Shown: one piece after another, positions 43,385-52,011 of the stretch | Numbering within the stretch: position 1 is the stretch's first letter | Layout of the letters: the number at the start of each line of letters is the position of its first letter | Notes under the pieces: model-generated | The model's input: only the letters and a program-made list of their open reading frames with translations | Database searches by the model: none | Told to the model about the DNA's origin: nothing | Origin: Salinibacter pepae | GTDB taxonomy: Bacteria; Bacteroidota; Rhodothermia; Rhodothermales; Salinibacteraceae | NCBI RefSeq assembly: GCF_947077775.1 | Contig: NZ_CAMTTE010000001.1 | Span: forward strand, 2,570,501-2,634,500 | Direction: 5' to 3' | Length of the DNA stretch: 64,000 nt | Program-made: the position numbers and the translations under genes

Positions 43385-44245
43385 ATGAAACTGCCCTTCT
43401 TCCTCGCGAGCCGCTTCGTGGCGGGCGAGACGCTCGAGACCTCTCTTCCGGTCGTGGACGATCTTAATCAGGACGGGCTCCATGTGGCCCTCGACAAGCT
43501 CGGGGAGCACGTCCAGAACCGAAGCGAGGCGATCGCGGCCCGGGACGCCTACATCGACCTCGTCCGCACGATGGCCGAGCGGGACGACCACGGGCAGCGG
43601 AACCGCATCTCGATCAAGCTCTCGATGATGGGACAGCTCATCGACGAGGACTTCTGCGAGGAGAACCTGCGGCGGCTCCTGGAGGTGGCCGCCGAGCACG
43701 ACCTGTTCGTGCGGCTGGACATGGAGGGCAGCGACCTCACCCAGTCGACACTCGACCTTTTTGAGGCCGTCTACCCCGACTTTCCCAACCACGTGGGGCC
43801 GGTCCTGCAGGCCATGCTGAAGCGCACGGACCGCGACGTCGACCGCATGTGCGAGCTTGGCGTGAGCGTGCGCCTGTGCAAGGGCGCCTACGCCGAGCCG
43901 ACCTCGCTCGCGTACCAGGACATGAGCCAGATCCGGGAGCGGTACCTCGACTACACCGAGCGGCTCCTGCAGCACACCGACGGCTCCGGCATCGCCACGC
44001 ACGACGACGAGCTCATCGAGGCGACCAAGTCGTTCGTCGACCGTCGCGGCATCGACCGGGACGACTTTGAGTTTCAGATGCTCTACGGCCTGCGCCGCAC
44101 CACGCAGCGGGAGATGGCGGCGGACGGCTACAACATGCTCGTGTACGTGCCCTACGGCACGGAGTGGTTCCCGTACTTTTCCCGCCGCCTCCGGGAGAAG
44201 AAGGAAAACGTCTGGTTCGTCCTGCGCAGCCTGTTCCAGGGGTAG
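43385..44245 (+). CDS. putA: Proline dehydrogenase
   Basis: FAD-dependent oxidation of proline to 1-pyrroline-5-carboxylate. It is the monofunctional form (286 residues), not the PutA fusion. The TIM-barrel segments include ISIKLSMMG (about 79-87), FVRLDMEGSDLTQSTLDLFE (about 114-133), VRLCKGAYAEP (about 161-171) and FEFQMLYGLR (about 232-241), followed by YNMLVYVPYGTEWFPYFSRR. The last carries the proline-binding arginines. Proline is a common compatible solute, so turnover would fit a halophile. Confidence 0.92.
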   Translation: MKLPFFLASRFVAGETLETSLPVVDDLNQDGLHVALDKLGEHVQNRSEAIAARDAYIDLVRTMAERDDHGQRNRISIKLSMMGQLIDEDFCEENLRRLLEVAAEHDLFVRLDMEGSDLTQSTLDLFEAVYPDFPNHVGPVLQAMLKRTDRDVDRMCELGVSVRLCKGAYAEPTSLAYQDMSQIRERYLDYTERLLQHTDGSGIATHDDELIEATKSFVDRRGIDRDDFEFQMLYGLRRTTQREMAADGYNMLVYVPYGTEWFPYFSRRLREKKENVWFVLRSLFQG

Positions 44246-44359
44246 CGCGGCGCGTCGGGGGGGCACGTGGCGCGAACGGGCAGGCTGGACGGCGTCCCGG
44301 TCCGGCTGGGCCAGGGGAGGAGGGGAAAGACACGGGCGACGGGGCGAATGCCCCCTGCG

Positions 44360-44905
44360 CTACGGACCAGTCTCGTCCCGGACGGCCGACAGGGCCTTCT
44401 CGTGGACCGAACGGGCGGTTTCGTCGAAGAGCACGAACCGGACGTGGGTGACCGAGTCGAGGTCGGGGGCCGCGTCGAGGATTGTCTCTAGGGCGATGCG
44501 GGCCGCCTCGTCAAGCGGATACCCGAAGGCGCCCGTCGAGAGGGCCGGAAAGGCGACGGACGCGATTGTATTCTCCTCGGCCTGCCGGAGGGCGTTCTCG
44601 TAGCCGGTCCGCAGCAACTCGTCGGACGGGTCCTCGCGCCCGTAGACGGGCCCGAGGACGTGAATGACGTGGTCGTTCGGAAGATCATGAGCCCCGCTAA
44701 TGACGGCCTCTCCGGGCTCGATCGGGGCCATGGGGCGCGTCTCCGTTGCGAGTCCGGGCCCGGCGGCCGAGTGGAGGGCGCCGGCCACGCCGCCGCCCGT
44801 CCGCAGCTGTGCGTTGGCCGCATTGACGACGGCCTCCACGTCGGACTGCTTCGCGATGTCGCCCGTCGTCAGTTCGACCGTGACCCCGGCGTGCACGTGC
44901 GTCAT
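44360..44905 (-). CDS. Macro domain protein (ADP-ribose deacetylase-like)
   Basis: A 181-residue single macro domain. AVVNAANAQLRTGGGVAGAL (about residues 25-44) with the catalytic-type Asn and the glycine loop, then HVLGPVYG and SVAFPALSTGAFGYPLDEAA, are those of O-acetyl-ADP-ribose deacetylases such as YmdB. It probably hydrolyses ADP-ribose adducts. It is divergent from the methyltransferase gene at 45045. Confidence 0.9.
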   Translation of the reverse strand: MTHVHAGVTVELTTGDIAKQSDVEAVVNAANAQLRTGGGVAGALHSAAGPGLATETRPMAPIEPGEAVISGAHDLPNDHVIHVLGPVYGREDPSDELLRTGYENALRQAEENTIASVAFPALSTGAFGYPLDEAARIALETILDAAPDLDSVTHVRFVLFDETARSVHEKALSAVRDETGP

Positions 44906-45044
44906 GAGAGCTGTGGGGGCGTCGAAGAAAGCAGGGACGAACAGGGTTGATGCTTCAGGGTACAGACTGTAGTCTCACGTCCCTGTTGTGTTCATTCTCT
45001 CGTGACCGTTTGCGTCCCCCTCCGTTCGGGCGCGCCCCCGTCCC

Positions 45045-45902
45045 ATGAAGTACGATCCCATCAAGGACCGGCTCGGCGACCTCGCGAGCCGCCACCCCCT
45101 GCTGCAGCGACTGCTTTTCGGGCTCCTCAACCTGCTTTTCCTCCGGGCGTGGTACGTGCGCCGGGAGGTGCGGCGGCTCCTCGGTGCCCGCCCGGACGAC
45201 CGCCCGGTGCGGGTGCTCGACGCCGGCACGGGGTTCGGGCAGTACGCCTACTTCGTCGCCCGCACGTTTCCGAACGCGCAGGTGCGGGCCGTCGACGTGA
45301 AGCGCGAGTACCTGGAGCGGGCCCGCGCATTCGTCGATCAGACCCCGCAGGCCGATCGGGTGGACTGGGCGATTGACGACCTGACGGCCCTGCAGTCGGA
45401 GGGGCCGTTCGACCTGATCCTGGCGGTCGATGTGATGGAGCACATTCCCGACGACGAGGCCGTGTTCGAGCACTTCGAGCGTGTGCTGCGGCCTGGGGGG
45501 CACGTCGTCATCAATACGCCCTCGGACCAGGGCGGCTCGGACGTGCAGGACGAGGGCGACGAGAGCTTCATCGGGGAGCACGTGCGGGAGGGCTACGGGC
45601 GGGCCGAGCTTGCGGGCAAACTTCGGGCCGCGGGGCTGGAGCCGGTGCGCGGGCTCTACACCTACGGCCCGTACGGCTCCGCGGCGTGGCGCGGGCTCAT
45701 CAAGTGGCCCATGCAGATGCTGGGGGCCACCTGGGCGTCGCTCCTCGCGCTCCCGTTCTACTACGCCGCGGCCCTGCCCCTGGGCCTGCTCCTCAACGCA
45801 ACCGACGTGAGACGCGACAACGCCCGCGGCACGGGGCTCTTCATGGTCGCCCGTCGCCCGCCGACGCCCGAGGCGCGGAACGGAGGATCGGGCGGGCCGT
45901 AG
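45045..45902 (+). CDS. Class I SAM-dependent methyltransferase, membrane-associated
   Basis: A 285-residue methyltransferase. Motif I is VLDAGTGFGQYAYFVARTF (about residues 59-77), followed by the acidic end of strand 2 in VRAVDVK. Motif IV is DLILAVDVMEHIPDDEAVFE (about 125-144), and VLRPGGHVVINTP is the post-motif. A hydrophobic stretch near the C-terminus (about 229-251, WASLLALPFYYAAALPLG) suggests membrane association and hence a lipid or quinone-like substrate. This is inference. Nothing nearby identifies it. Confidence 0.8.
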   Translation: MKYDPIKDRLGDLASRHPLLQRLLFGLLNLLFLRAWYVRREVRRLLGARPDDRPVRVLDAGTGFGQYAYFVARTFPNAQVRAVDVKREYLERARAFVDQTPQADRVDWAIDDLTALQSEGPFDLILAVDVMEHIPDDEAVFEHFERVLRPGGHVVINTPSDQGGSDVQDEGDESFIGEHVREGYGRAELAGKLRAAGLEPVRGLYTYGPYGSAAWRGLIKWPMQMLGATWASLLALPFYYAAALPLGLLLNATDVRRDNARGTGLFMVARRPPTPEARNGGSGGP

Positions 45903-46148
45903 CCTCACAGAGTGTTCACATTTCCTTTGTGGAGACTGGATTTGCACGCCCTGTGTCCACCGAACACCGGCACGATTTGCCGGTTGCGGACGGCGGCACA
46001 CGAAGTGCCGCGGAGCCCCGGCGTCGCCGTGTGCCCTCGTCCATCTCTTCGTTGCGCTTCTGTCCCGAGACGGGCGGCTCCCTTGCCCGCACGCCGACCC
46101 TACGGTCGTCCGATCACGTTCTCCTGACCCCGACCCCCCCGCCTGACC

Positions 46149-46556
46149 ATGATCATCGACCGCATCATGAGCCGCGACGTCGTCACAGTCGCTCCGGACG
46201 CGGCCCTCATCGACATCCGCAAGCGCCTGCAAGAAGGCGGATTCAACCACATGCTCGTCGTTGAGGACGGCGCACTGTGCGGCGTGATCTCGGACCGGGA
46301 CGTCCTGAAGGCGATCAGTCCCTTCCTCGACACCTACAGCGAGAAGCATCGCGACGTAAAGACGCTCAGCCGGCCGGCGTCGGAGATCATGCAGGGAGAC
46401 CCCATTACGGTCGCGCCCGGCACGCCGATCGAGGAGGCCTCCCAGACGCTGCTCGACAACCGGGTGTCGTCACTGCCGGTGGTGGAGGGGGGCGACCTCA
46501 TAGGCATCGTGACCGGAAAGGACATGCTGGAGTATTACGTGTCGGAGGCGGCGTGA
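46149..46556 (+). CDS. CBS-domain protein
   Basis: A 135-residue protein made almost entirely of a CBS pair. The first repeat (about 1-60) contains IMSRDVVTVAPDAALIDIRK and VVEDGALCGVISDRDVLK, the second (about 75-135) contains IMQGDPITVAPGTPIEEASQ and VVEGGDLIGIVTGKDML. CBS pairs bind adenosine nucleotides and act as energy sensors. It lies upstream of pyrG on the same strand, 236 bases away. Confidence 0.88.
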   Translation: MIIDRIMSRDVVTVAPDAALIDIRKRLQEGGFNHMLVVEDGALCGVISDRDVLKAISPFLDTYSEKHRDVKTLSRPASEIMQGDPITVAPGTPIEEASQTLLDNRVSSLPVVEGGDLIGIVTGKDMLEYYVSEAA

Positions 46557-46792
46557 GCGCCCCAACCGCGGGGTGCCGGGGCGAGCCAACCGGCACGCCG
46601 CCGCATGTGGTTGCGGGCGTCGACGGCCGGGCCCTCGGGGCCGGCCGAAGAAAACTGAGTCATGATTGCGCGGTGCGGGGCCGACGTCGACGGGTCGAAT
46701 TGATAAAGCCCCACGGGGGCCCCTATCTTGAGGGCGGACCTCACAGATCGGGGGTCCCGTCGTCTTTCCTCCCTCCAATCTTCTTTCGTGCC

Positions 46793-48490
46793 GTGCAGAC
46801 CAAGTACATCTTCGTCACCGGTGGCGTCACGTCCTCCCTCGGCAAGGGCATCTTCAGTGCCTCCCTGGGGCGGCTGCTCTCCGACCGCGGGCTCGACGTG
46901 ACGATTCAAAAGTTCGACCCGTACATCAACGTCGACCCGGGGACGATGAACCCGTACGAGCACGGGGAGGTGTACGTCACCAACGACGGGGCCGAGACCG
47001 ATCTCGACCTCGGGCACTACGAGCGGTTCCTCGACCAGCCCACCAGCCAGGCCAACAACGTCACCACCGGGCGGGTCTACATGGAGGTGATCAGCAAGGA
47101 GCGGGAGGGGGCGTACCTGGGCAAGACCGTGCAGGTGGTGCCCCACATCATCGATGAGATCAAGCACTGGATGCTGAAGCTCGGCGAGACCGGCGACTAC
47201 GACGTCGTCATCACCGAGATCGGGGGGACGGTGGGCGACATCGAGGGGCAGCCCTACCTGGAGGCCATCCGCCAGCTGCGCAACGAACTGGGCCCGCGCA
47301 ACACGATGATCGCCCACCTTACGCTCATCCCTCACCTGCGCGCTGCGGGCGAGCTGAAGACGAAGCCCACGCAGCACTCCGTAAAAGAGCTCCTCGCCCA
47401 CGGCCTCCAGCCGGACACCATCGTCTGCCGGTCGGAGCGGTCCATCACCGCGGAGGTGCGGCGCAAGATCTCCCTCTTCTGCAACGTCGAGGAGGAGGCC
47501 GTCATCCAGATGCTCGACGCGGAGTCGATCTACGAGGTGCCGCTCCTGCTCCGCGACGAAGGCACGGGCGAGCTCGTCGTCGACCGCTTCTACCCCGAGA
47601 GGGGCGACGAAAATGAGAAATGCAGCGACACGCCCGACCTCAGCGACTGGATTGGGTTTTTGAAGCGCCTGAAGAACCCGGAAGAAACGATTCCCATCGC
47701 CCTCGTGGGAAAGTACGTAGAGCACCAGGACGCCTACAAGTCCATCACCGAGAGCTTCATCCTCGCCGGGGTGCCCGACGAGGTTCAGGTGGAGGTGAAG
47801 TACGTGCCCTCGGAGGACCTGTCGCCGGACACCGTAGAATCCCAGCTCGGAGACGTGGCGGGTGTCCTCGTGGCGCCCGGCTTTGGGGACCGGGGCGTGG
47901 AGGGCAAAATTTTGGCGGCCCAGTACGCCCGGGAGCACGACGTGCCCTTCTTCGGCATCTGCCTGGGGCTGCAGTGCGCGATCGTCGAGTTTGCGCGGCA
48001 CGTGTGCGGGTGGGACGGGGCCCACTCCACCGAGTTCGACGAGGACACCGCCTACCCCGTCATCGACCTCATGGAGGAGCAGAAGGAAATCTCCGACAAG
48101 GGGGGGACGATGCGCCTCGGGCAGTACGACTGCCGCATCCAGGACGGCTCGCGCGCCCACGAGATCTACGAGGCCGACATGGTCCAGGAGCGGCACCGGC
48201 ACCGGTACGAGGTGAACAACGTCCTCCGCTACAAGCTGCTGGAGGAGGGCATGCGCTTCAGCGGCGTGAACCCCGATACGGACCTGGTCGAGATCATGGA
48301 GCTGCCCGACAAGCGGTGGTTCCTGGGCGTGCAGTTCCACCCGGAATACCGGACCACGGTGGGGGATCCGCACCCGCTGTTTCGGTCGTTTGTGCGGGCC
48401 TGTACGGCCTACGCCCACGAGGAGGACCTCGTCACCTCGCCCCAGCCGCCCGAGCGAAAGGCGGTCCCGCTCGCGTCGGTCGACATGTAG
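46793..48490 (+). CDS. pyrG: CTP synthase
   Basis: Makes CTP from UTP with glutamine as nitrogen source. The 565-residue protein has the N-terminal synthetase domain with GVTSSLGKGIFSASLG (about 10-25), KFDPYINVDPGTMNPYEHGE and EIGGTVGDIEGQP. The glutaminase domain has APGFGDRGVEGK, GICLGLQ with the catalytic cysteine, and FHPEY at the end. The GTG start at 46793 is chosen because the conserved N-terminus TKYIFVTGG follows at once. The upstream frame is open through the CBS gene in another phase but carries no conserved sequence. Confidence 0.96.
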   Translation: MQTKYIFVTGGVTSSLGKGIFSASLGRLLSDRGLDVTIQKFDPYINVDPGTMNPYEHGEVYVTNDGAETDLDLGHYERFLDQPTSQANNVTTGRVYMEVISKEREGAYLGKTVQVVPHIIDEIKHWMLKLGETGDYDVVITEIGGTVGDIEGQPYLEAIRQLRNELGPRNTMIAHLTLIPHLRAAGELKTKPTQHSVKELLAHGLQPDTIVCRSERSITAEVRRKISLFCNVEEEAVIQMLDAESIYEVPLLLRDEGTGELVVDRFYPERGDENEKCSDTPDLSDWIGFLKRLKNPEETIPIALVGKYVEHQDAYKSITESFILAGVPDEVQVEVKYVPSEDLSPDTVESQLGDVAGVLVAPGFGDRGVEGKILAAQYAREHDVPFFGICLGLQCAIVEFARHVCGWDGAHSTEFDEDTAYPVIDLMEEQKEISDKGGTMRLGQYDCRIQDGSRAHEIYEADMVQERHRHRYEVNNVLRYKLLEEGMRFSGVNPDTDLVEIMELPDKRWFLGVQFHPEYRTTVGDPHPLFRSFVRACTAYAHEEDLVTSPQPPERKAVPLASVDM

Positions 48491-48648
48491 ATCGCGCTGG
48501 GACGCCGGCCCGTCGGGACGCCGGCGCGTTGTAGGTCGGGCCGTTGTGTGGGTCCGTTCTGGCGAGGGCGGGGGCACGCGGCCCTCCGCCTCGTTTGTGC
48601 CCGGCCCCGTTCTTCACGGGCCTCCCCGCAGGCGCCTGCTAGTGCATG
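48491..48648. other. Intergenic region after pyrG
   Basis: It contains the direct repeat GGGACGCCGG twice (about 48508-48530), which also forms small hairpins, but no T run follows. Apart from this I see nothing coding. Confidence 0.35.
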
Positions 48649-48855
48649 AGAAGCTGTTTGGTGGATGGGTATTCAGCCGAGACACGGCGGGCGACGTGCA
48701 CGAACGGGGCCCAAACGAGCCCTGTGCGGGGGCCGAGCAGAAGCGGGGTCATGCCTCCGATGCGCTACCGGGCGCGTGCAGAACCCGTTCTGCGCTGGGA
48801 GCGCAACGACCGAGTACCCACCGGGGGGCCATAGTCAGTCCGCCAAACAGCTTCT
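48649..48855. mobile_element. Small element with terminal inverted repeats (MITE-like)
   Basis: AGAAGCTGTTTGGTGGA at 48649-48665 is matched by its inverted complement at 48839-48855 with one mismatch in 17. The 207-base unit carries no gene. The ends resemble those of some IS5-group insertion sequences, so it could be a non-autonomous remnant. No clear target-site duplication is visible. Confidence 0.45.
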
Positions 48856-48894
48856 AAACGTTCAACGTTCTGACGCACCAACCGGCCAACCTAG

Positions 48895-49545
48895 TCAGAG
48901 CGTGCGGATGAGGCCCAACACGCGACCGACGACGTAGTAGTCGGATTCGGTCGGGGAGAACGTCTCCTCGGCGTAGTGGGGGGCGGTGGGGCGGAGGTGA
49001 ATCTTTCGGTTGGCGAACTCGAATTCGCGCGCCAGCAACTGGTCCTGAAGGAGAGTGGCCACGAGGGTCCTATTGTCCAGGTCGTCCCACTCCCGCTCTT
49101 CGATCAACAGGAGGTCCCCCTTCTGAATGCCCGTCTCGATCATTCCATCGTCGCCGGCCCGTCCGAGCAGACAATCGTCGGGCGTTCGGGCGTTGCGCAA
49201 GAGCTGGTGGTCGACGGACAGGGTGCCGGCGGGCCGTTCCCGGAGCCGCTCCGGGTGGTCGCTGGGCGTGCGGCTTACGATGGGAAGGGTCGGGGGGCCC
49301 CCGCCCTGCCCAAGTGGGTCCTGCTCCCGCCCCGCAAGCTGAATGCTCCGGGCCTTGTGCTTCTCGCGCTCGATCCAGCCCTTCTCTTCGAGCTTCTGGA
49401 GAAGCTTGTAGACGCCGTTCGTCGACGCGATGCCCAGGGCGTCCCCAATCTCTTGTAGGGTGGGGGGCTTCCGGTGGCGGTCAAGGTACTGCTCGATGAA
49501 GTCGTACGCCTGATTCTGGCGCTGGGTGAGGGGCTCCTTGCTCAT
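48895..49545 (-). CDS. lexA: LexA-like repressor lacking the autocleavage dyad
   Basis: A 216-residue protein with the LexA winged-helix DNA-binding domain (LTQRQNQAYDFIEQYL, then PPTLQEIGDALGIASTNGVY, about 6-46) and an S24-like C-terminal domain (about 110-216). The domain keeps the fold pattern IETGIQKGDLLLI and DNRTLVATL, but the expected catalytic serine is replaced (GDDGM, Gly 134) and the expected lysine position is Ala 172. The usual Ala-Gly cleavage site is also not where expected. It should bind operators like LexA, but self-cleavage on DNA damage looks doubtful. The start is ATG 49545. Confidence 0.8.
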   Translation of the reverse strand: MSKEPLTQRQNQAYDFIEQYLDRHRKPPTLQEIGDALGIASTNGVYKLLQKLEEKGWIEREKHKARSIQLAGREQDPLGQGGGPPTLPIVSRTPSDHPERLRERPAGTLSVDHQLLRNARTPDDCLLGRAGDDGMIETGIQKGDLLLIEEREWDDLDNRTLVATLLQDQLLAREFEFANRKIHLRPTAPHYAEETFSPTESDYYVVGRVLGLIRTL

Positions 49546-49609
49546 AGAGAACGAGGCAGGCTGAGGCGGAGGGCGGGGGGACGGACGGGAACGTTGTCGT
49601 GAGGGACTA

Positions 49610-49641
49610 CAAACATATGTGCGCCCGCCCCAGCTGGGCAA
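49610..49641 (-). promoter_or_regulatory. Candidate Bacteroidota-type promoter of lexA
   Basis: On the minus strand TATGTTTG (49617-49610) matches the TAnnTTTG type -7 element, with TTG (49641-49639) 21 bases upstream as a -33 element. It lies about 65 bases before the lexA ATG. Confidence 0.4.
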
Positions 49642-49653
49642 GAGCAAAGAGGT

Positions 49654-49687
49654 GAAAATATTTTCTTCAAGGGGTGAAAACATTTTT
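49654..49687. promoter_or_regulatory. Two AT-rich palindromic boxes upstream of lexA
   Basis: The perfect palindrome GAAAATATTTTC (49654-49665) and the near copy GAAAACATTTTT (49676-49687) are both preceded by GGT and start 22 bases apart, two helical turns. They stand out in very GC-rich DNA and are the best operator candidates in the lexA-mraZ intergenic region. Confidence 0.5.
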
Positions 49688-49790
49688 ATTCTGCCGCCGA
49701 CAGGAGGGAGCCGGCCTGTATTTCGATATGTGCGGGCGGCTCAGCCCGGGGGGAATGGGGGCGATAATCGGCTTTTGGCGCCGCTGAGCC

Positions 49791-49818
49791 TTGACATTGG
49801 CCCGGAACCGCGTACATT
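49791..49818 (+). promoter_or_regulatory. Candidate promoter of the division cluster
   Basis: TTGACA (49791-49796) and TACATT (49813-49818) are separated by 16 bases, about 100 bases before the mraZ start. The -35 box is a full match to the sigma-70 consensus and the -10 box matches at 4 of 6. Confidence 0.5.
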
Positions 49819-49828
49819 GTGAGGCGCG

Positions 49829-49853
49829 TGGGGAAATGTGGGGAATCGTCCCA
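49829..49853 (+). promoter_or_regulatory. Candidate MraZ-binding repeats
   Basis: TGGGG occurs at 49829-49833 and 49839-49843, with 5 bases between, and the complement TCCCA is at 49849-49853. Direct TGGGN repeats at 10-base spacing are the known operator of E. coli MraZ upstream of its own operon. Here they lie just after the proposed -10 box, so repression of the mraZ operon by its product is likely. Confidence 0.55.
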
Positions 49854-49919
49854 GGATGGTTTTCGCTTCTCCGTTCTCGTTTGCCGTTCCGCCGCGCCAC
49901 TCGTGGGGCATGTTCAGTC

Positions 49920-50357
49920 ATGGCGTTCAAAGGACAGGCCGAATATTCCGTCGACAGCAAGGGCCGGGTCGCCATTCCGGCCAAGATGCGGAAGTCCCTG
50001 TCGCCCGCGGCGAACGAGACGTTTACGATCACGCGGGGGTTCGAGGATTGCATCTTCCTCTACCCGATGGACGAGTGGGCCGACATTGAGGAGGAGATCG
50101 ACGAGCTGAGCATGTACGACCGGGAGGTTCGAAATTTCGTGCGTCTCATCATGCGGTGGGCCAGTGAGGTGTCCCTGGACGGGCAGGGGCGCATCAGCAT
50201 TCCGAATCCGCTGATCGACTTTGCCGGGCTCGACGACTCGGCCCTTATCTTGGGGGCGTTCGACCACATTGAGATTTGGGACCCGGCGCAGTTCGACGGG
50301 TACCTCAACGAGCAGCCCGACGACTACGAAACGCTCGCCGAGAGCGTCATGAGGTAG
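49920..50357 (+). CDS. mraZ: Transcriptional regulator MraZ
   Basis: A DNA-binding protein of 145 residues with two SpoVT/AbrB-like halves. [19 protein letters not shown] (about 7-25) and, in the second half, [19 protein letters not shown] (about 84-102) are the two family repeats. It starts the division and cell wall cluster and represses it in other bacteria. ATG 49920 is the start because the family sequence [10 protein letters not shown] follows directly. Candidate binding repeats lie upstream. Confidence 0.96.
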   Translation: MAFKGQAEYSVDSKGRVAIPAKMRKSLSPAANETFTITRGFEDCIFLYPMDEWADIEEEIDELSMYDREVRNFVRLIMRWASEVSLDGQGRISIPNPLIDFAGLDDSALILGAFDHIEIWDPAQFDGYLNEQPDDYETLAESVMR

Positions 50358-50389
50358 ACGACTTTCCGCAGGGACGTGGACCCGAACCG

Positions 50390-51397
50390 ATGTCAGACGA
50401 CGATTCTCAAGACGATTCCGTTCCGGAGGGCGATCCTCGCCGGTACGCGACCGACTTTCACGCACCTGTTCTTTCACACGACGTACAGGCCCGGCTCGTC
50501 ACCGACGCATCGGGGCGCTACGTCGATGCGACCCTCGGGGGGGGCGGGCACGCCCGAGCCCTGCTCGAGGGGCTCGACCCCGACGGGGTTGTCCTCGGCA
50601 TCGACCGGGACCCGGAGGCCCTGGAAACGGCCCGCGACCGCCTGGCCGACGAGCGCGAGGCGGGGCGCTTCTGGGCGGTGCACGGGACCTTCGGAAACCT
50701 ACGGGATGTGCTGGCGGCCGAGAACCTGATCCCCATCGACGGGCTGTTGCTCGACCTCGGCGTCTCGTCCCATCAGATCGACGCGCCCGAGCGGGGCTTT
50801 AGCTTCCGGGACGAGGGCCCGCTCGACATGCGGATGGACCCGCAGGGCGGCCTCACTGCACGGCAGATCGTCAACGGCTGGGGCGAGCGTGACCTGCGCG
50901 ATGTGCTTCGCGAGTACGGGGAGGAGGGGCGGGCGGGACAGATCGCCCGGGCCCTTTGCGACGCCCGCCCGCTCGACACGACGCGGGCCCTGGCGGCGGT
51001 GGTAGAAGATTGCGTGCCGCCCCCCGACGTGGTCAAGACCCTGACCCGCGTCTTCCAGGCGCTCCGCATCGCGGTGAACGCCGAGCTCGACGAGTTGGAG
51101 CACGTGCTGGAGCAGGCCACGGAGGTGGTCCGCACGGGGGGGCGCATCGCGGCCATTAGCTACCACTCGCTGGAGGACCGGCGCGTGAAGCGGTACCTCC
51201 GCTACGGCAACTTCGAGGGCAAGCCGCGCCGCGACCTGTACGGCACCCTCGTGGCGCCCTGGGCCGAGACGCCCCGCGGCCCCATCGAGGCCGGCGAGTC
51301 GGAAGTGGAGGCCAACCCCCGGGCGCGAAGCGCGCACCTCCGGGTGGCCGAGCGACAAGACGACGAGGCGGGGGCTCCGCTCCCGCCGCTCTCTTGA
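50390..51397 (+). CDS. rsmH: 16S rRNA (cytosine-1402-N4)-methyltransferase
   Basis: Methylates N4 of C1402 in 16S rRNA (formerly mraW). The 335-residue protein has HAPVLSHDV (about 24-32), [17 protein letters not shown] (motif I, about 44-60), [13 protein letters not shown] (motif IV) and [16 protein letters not shown] near the end. ATG 50390 is used. The upstream frame is open but lacks similarity, and it begins 32 bases after mraZ. Confidence 0.96.
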   Translation: MSDDDSQDDSVPEGDPRRYATDFHAPVLSHDVQARLVTDASGRYVDATLGGGGHARALLEGLDPDGVVLGIDRDPEALETARDRLADEREAGRFWAVHGTFGNLRDVLAAENLIPIDGLLLDLGVSSHQIDAPERGFSFRDEGPLDMRMDPQGGLTARQIVNGWGERDLRDVLREYGEEGRAGQIARALCDARPLDTTRALAAVVEDCVPPPDVVKTLTRVFQALRIAVNAELDELEHVLEQATEVVRTGGRIAAISYHSLEDRRVKRYLRYGNFEGKPRRDLYGTLVAPWAETPRGPIEAGESEVEANPRARSAHLRVAERQDDEAGAPLPPLS

Positions 51398-51437
51398 GGC
51401 GGACCCGCACCCGCACCATTCGATCCGATACAACATC

Positions 51438-51935
51438 ATGAGCAGACGAACCGGCTCCTCACATGCAGGACGATCGTCCACGGGCGCCCCCCTGCGGCCC
51501 GGCCGCGGGGACGGGGCCCCGAGGGATGCCGCCGCGCCGAATGCGGCCTCCGGCAGCGCGTCCGACGGGTGGGTGCGGCACGGCACGGCGCTCCCGAGCT
51601 GGACCGACCTCGAGCCGTCGCGGAACCGGCGCCGCAAAACGCCCCCGGGCGCGTTCCTGGAAAACGTGTCGACCCTTCGCTTCTCGCTCCTCATCCTCGC
51701 GGTGGCGGCGGTGTTCACCCTGTACGTGGGGCACGTGCACGCCACGACCGACCTGTACAACCGGCTTCAGCAGGCCCGGACCGAGAACCAGCGCCTGCAC
51801 CTTAAGCACAACCGCCTCCAGGGCGAGTTCGGTCGCCAGGTGGGCCCGTCGGTCATTTACGAGCGCGCCCGCGAGCTCGGGTTGAAGGGGAGCGTCACGT
51901 ACGGGCCGCCCATCACTGTCGAACCGGTCGAATAA
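51438..51935 (+). CDS. ftsL: FtsL-like cell division protein
   Basis: A 165-residue protein with a low-complexity cytoplasmic N-terminus of about 75 residues, one transmembrane helix (about 81-101, LRFSLLILAVAAVFTLYVGHV) and a coiled-coil (about 103-135, with RLQQARTENQRLHLKHNRLQ). Its position between rsmH and ftsI and its layout identify FtsL, which scaffolds FtsI/FtsW at the septum. The sequence similarity itself is low, as is usual for FtsL. Confidence 0.8.
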   Translation: MSRRTGSSHAGRSSTGAPLRPGRGDGAPRDAAAPNAASGSASDGWVRHGTALPSWTDLEPSRNRRRKTPPGAFLENVSTLRFSLLILAVAAVFTLYVGHVHATTDLYNRLQQARTENQRLHLKHNRLQGEFGRQVGPSVIYERARELGLKGSVTYGPPITVEPVE

Positions 51936-52011
51936 TGTCGAATAGTTCTGTCCAGCGCGCAGGGGCGTCCCGACGTGCCGGCGCCCATTCCCACTCGAAC
52001 CACACACGCCC

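Noticed and set aside
45903-46148. Possible tRNA or small gene in the gap before the CBS gene
   Set aside because: No cloverleaf pattern or TTC-containing T arm is evident and no frame has a credible product.
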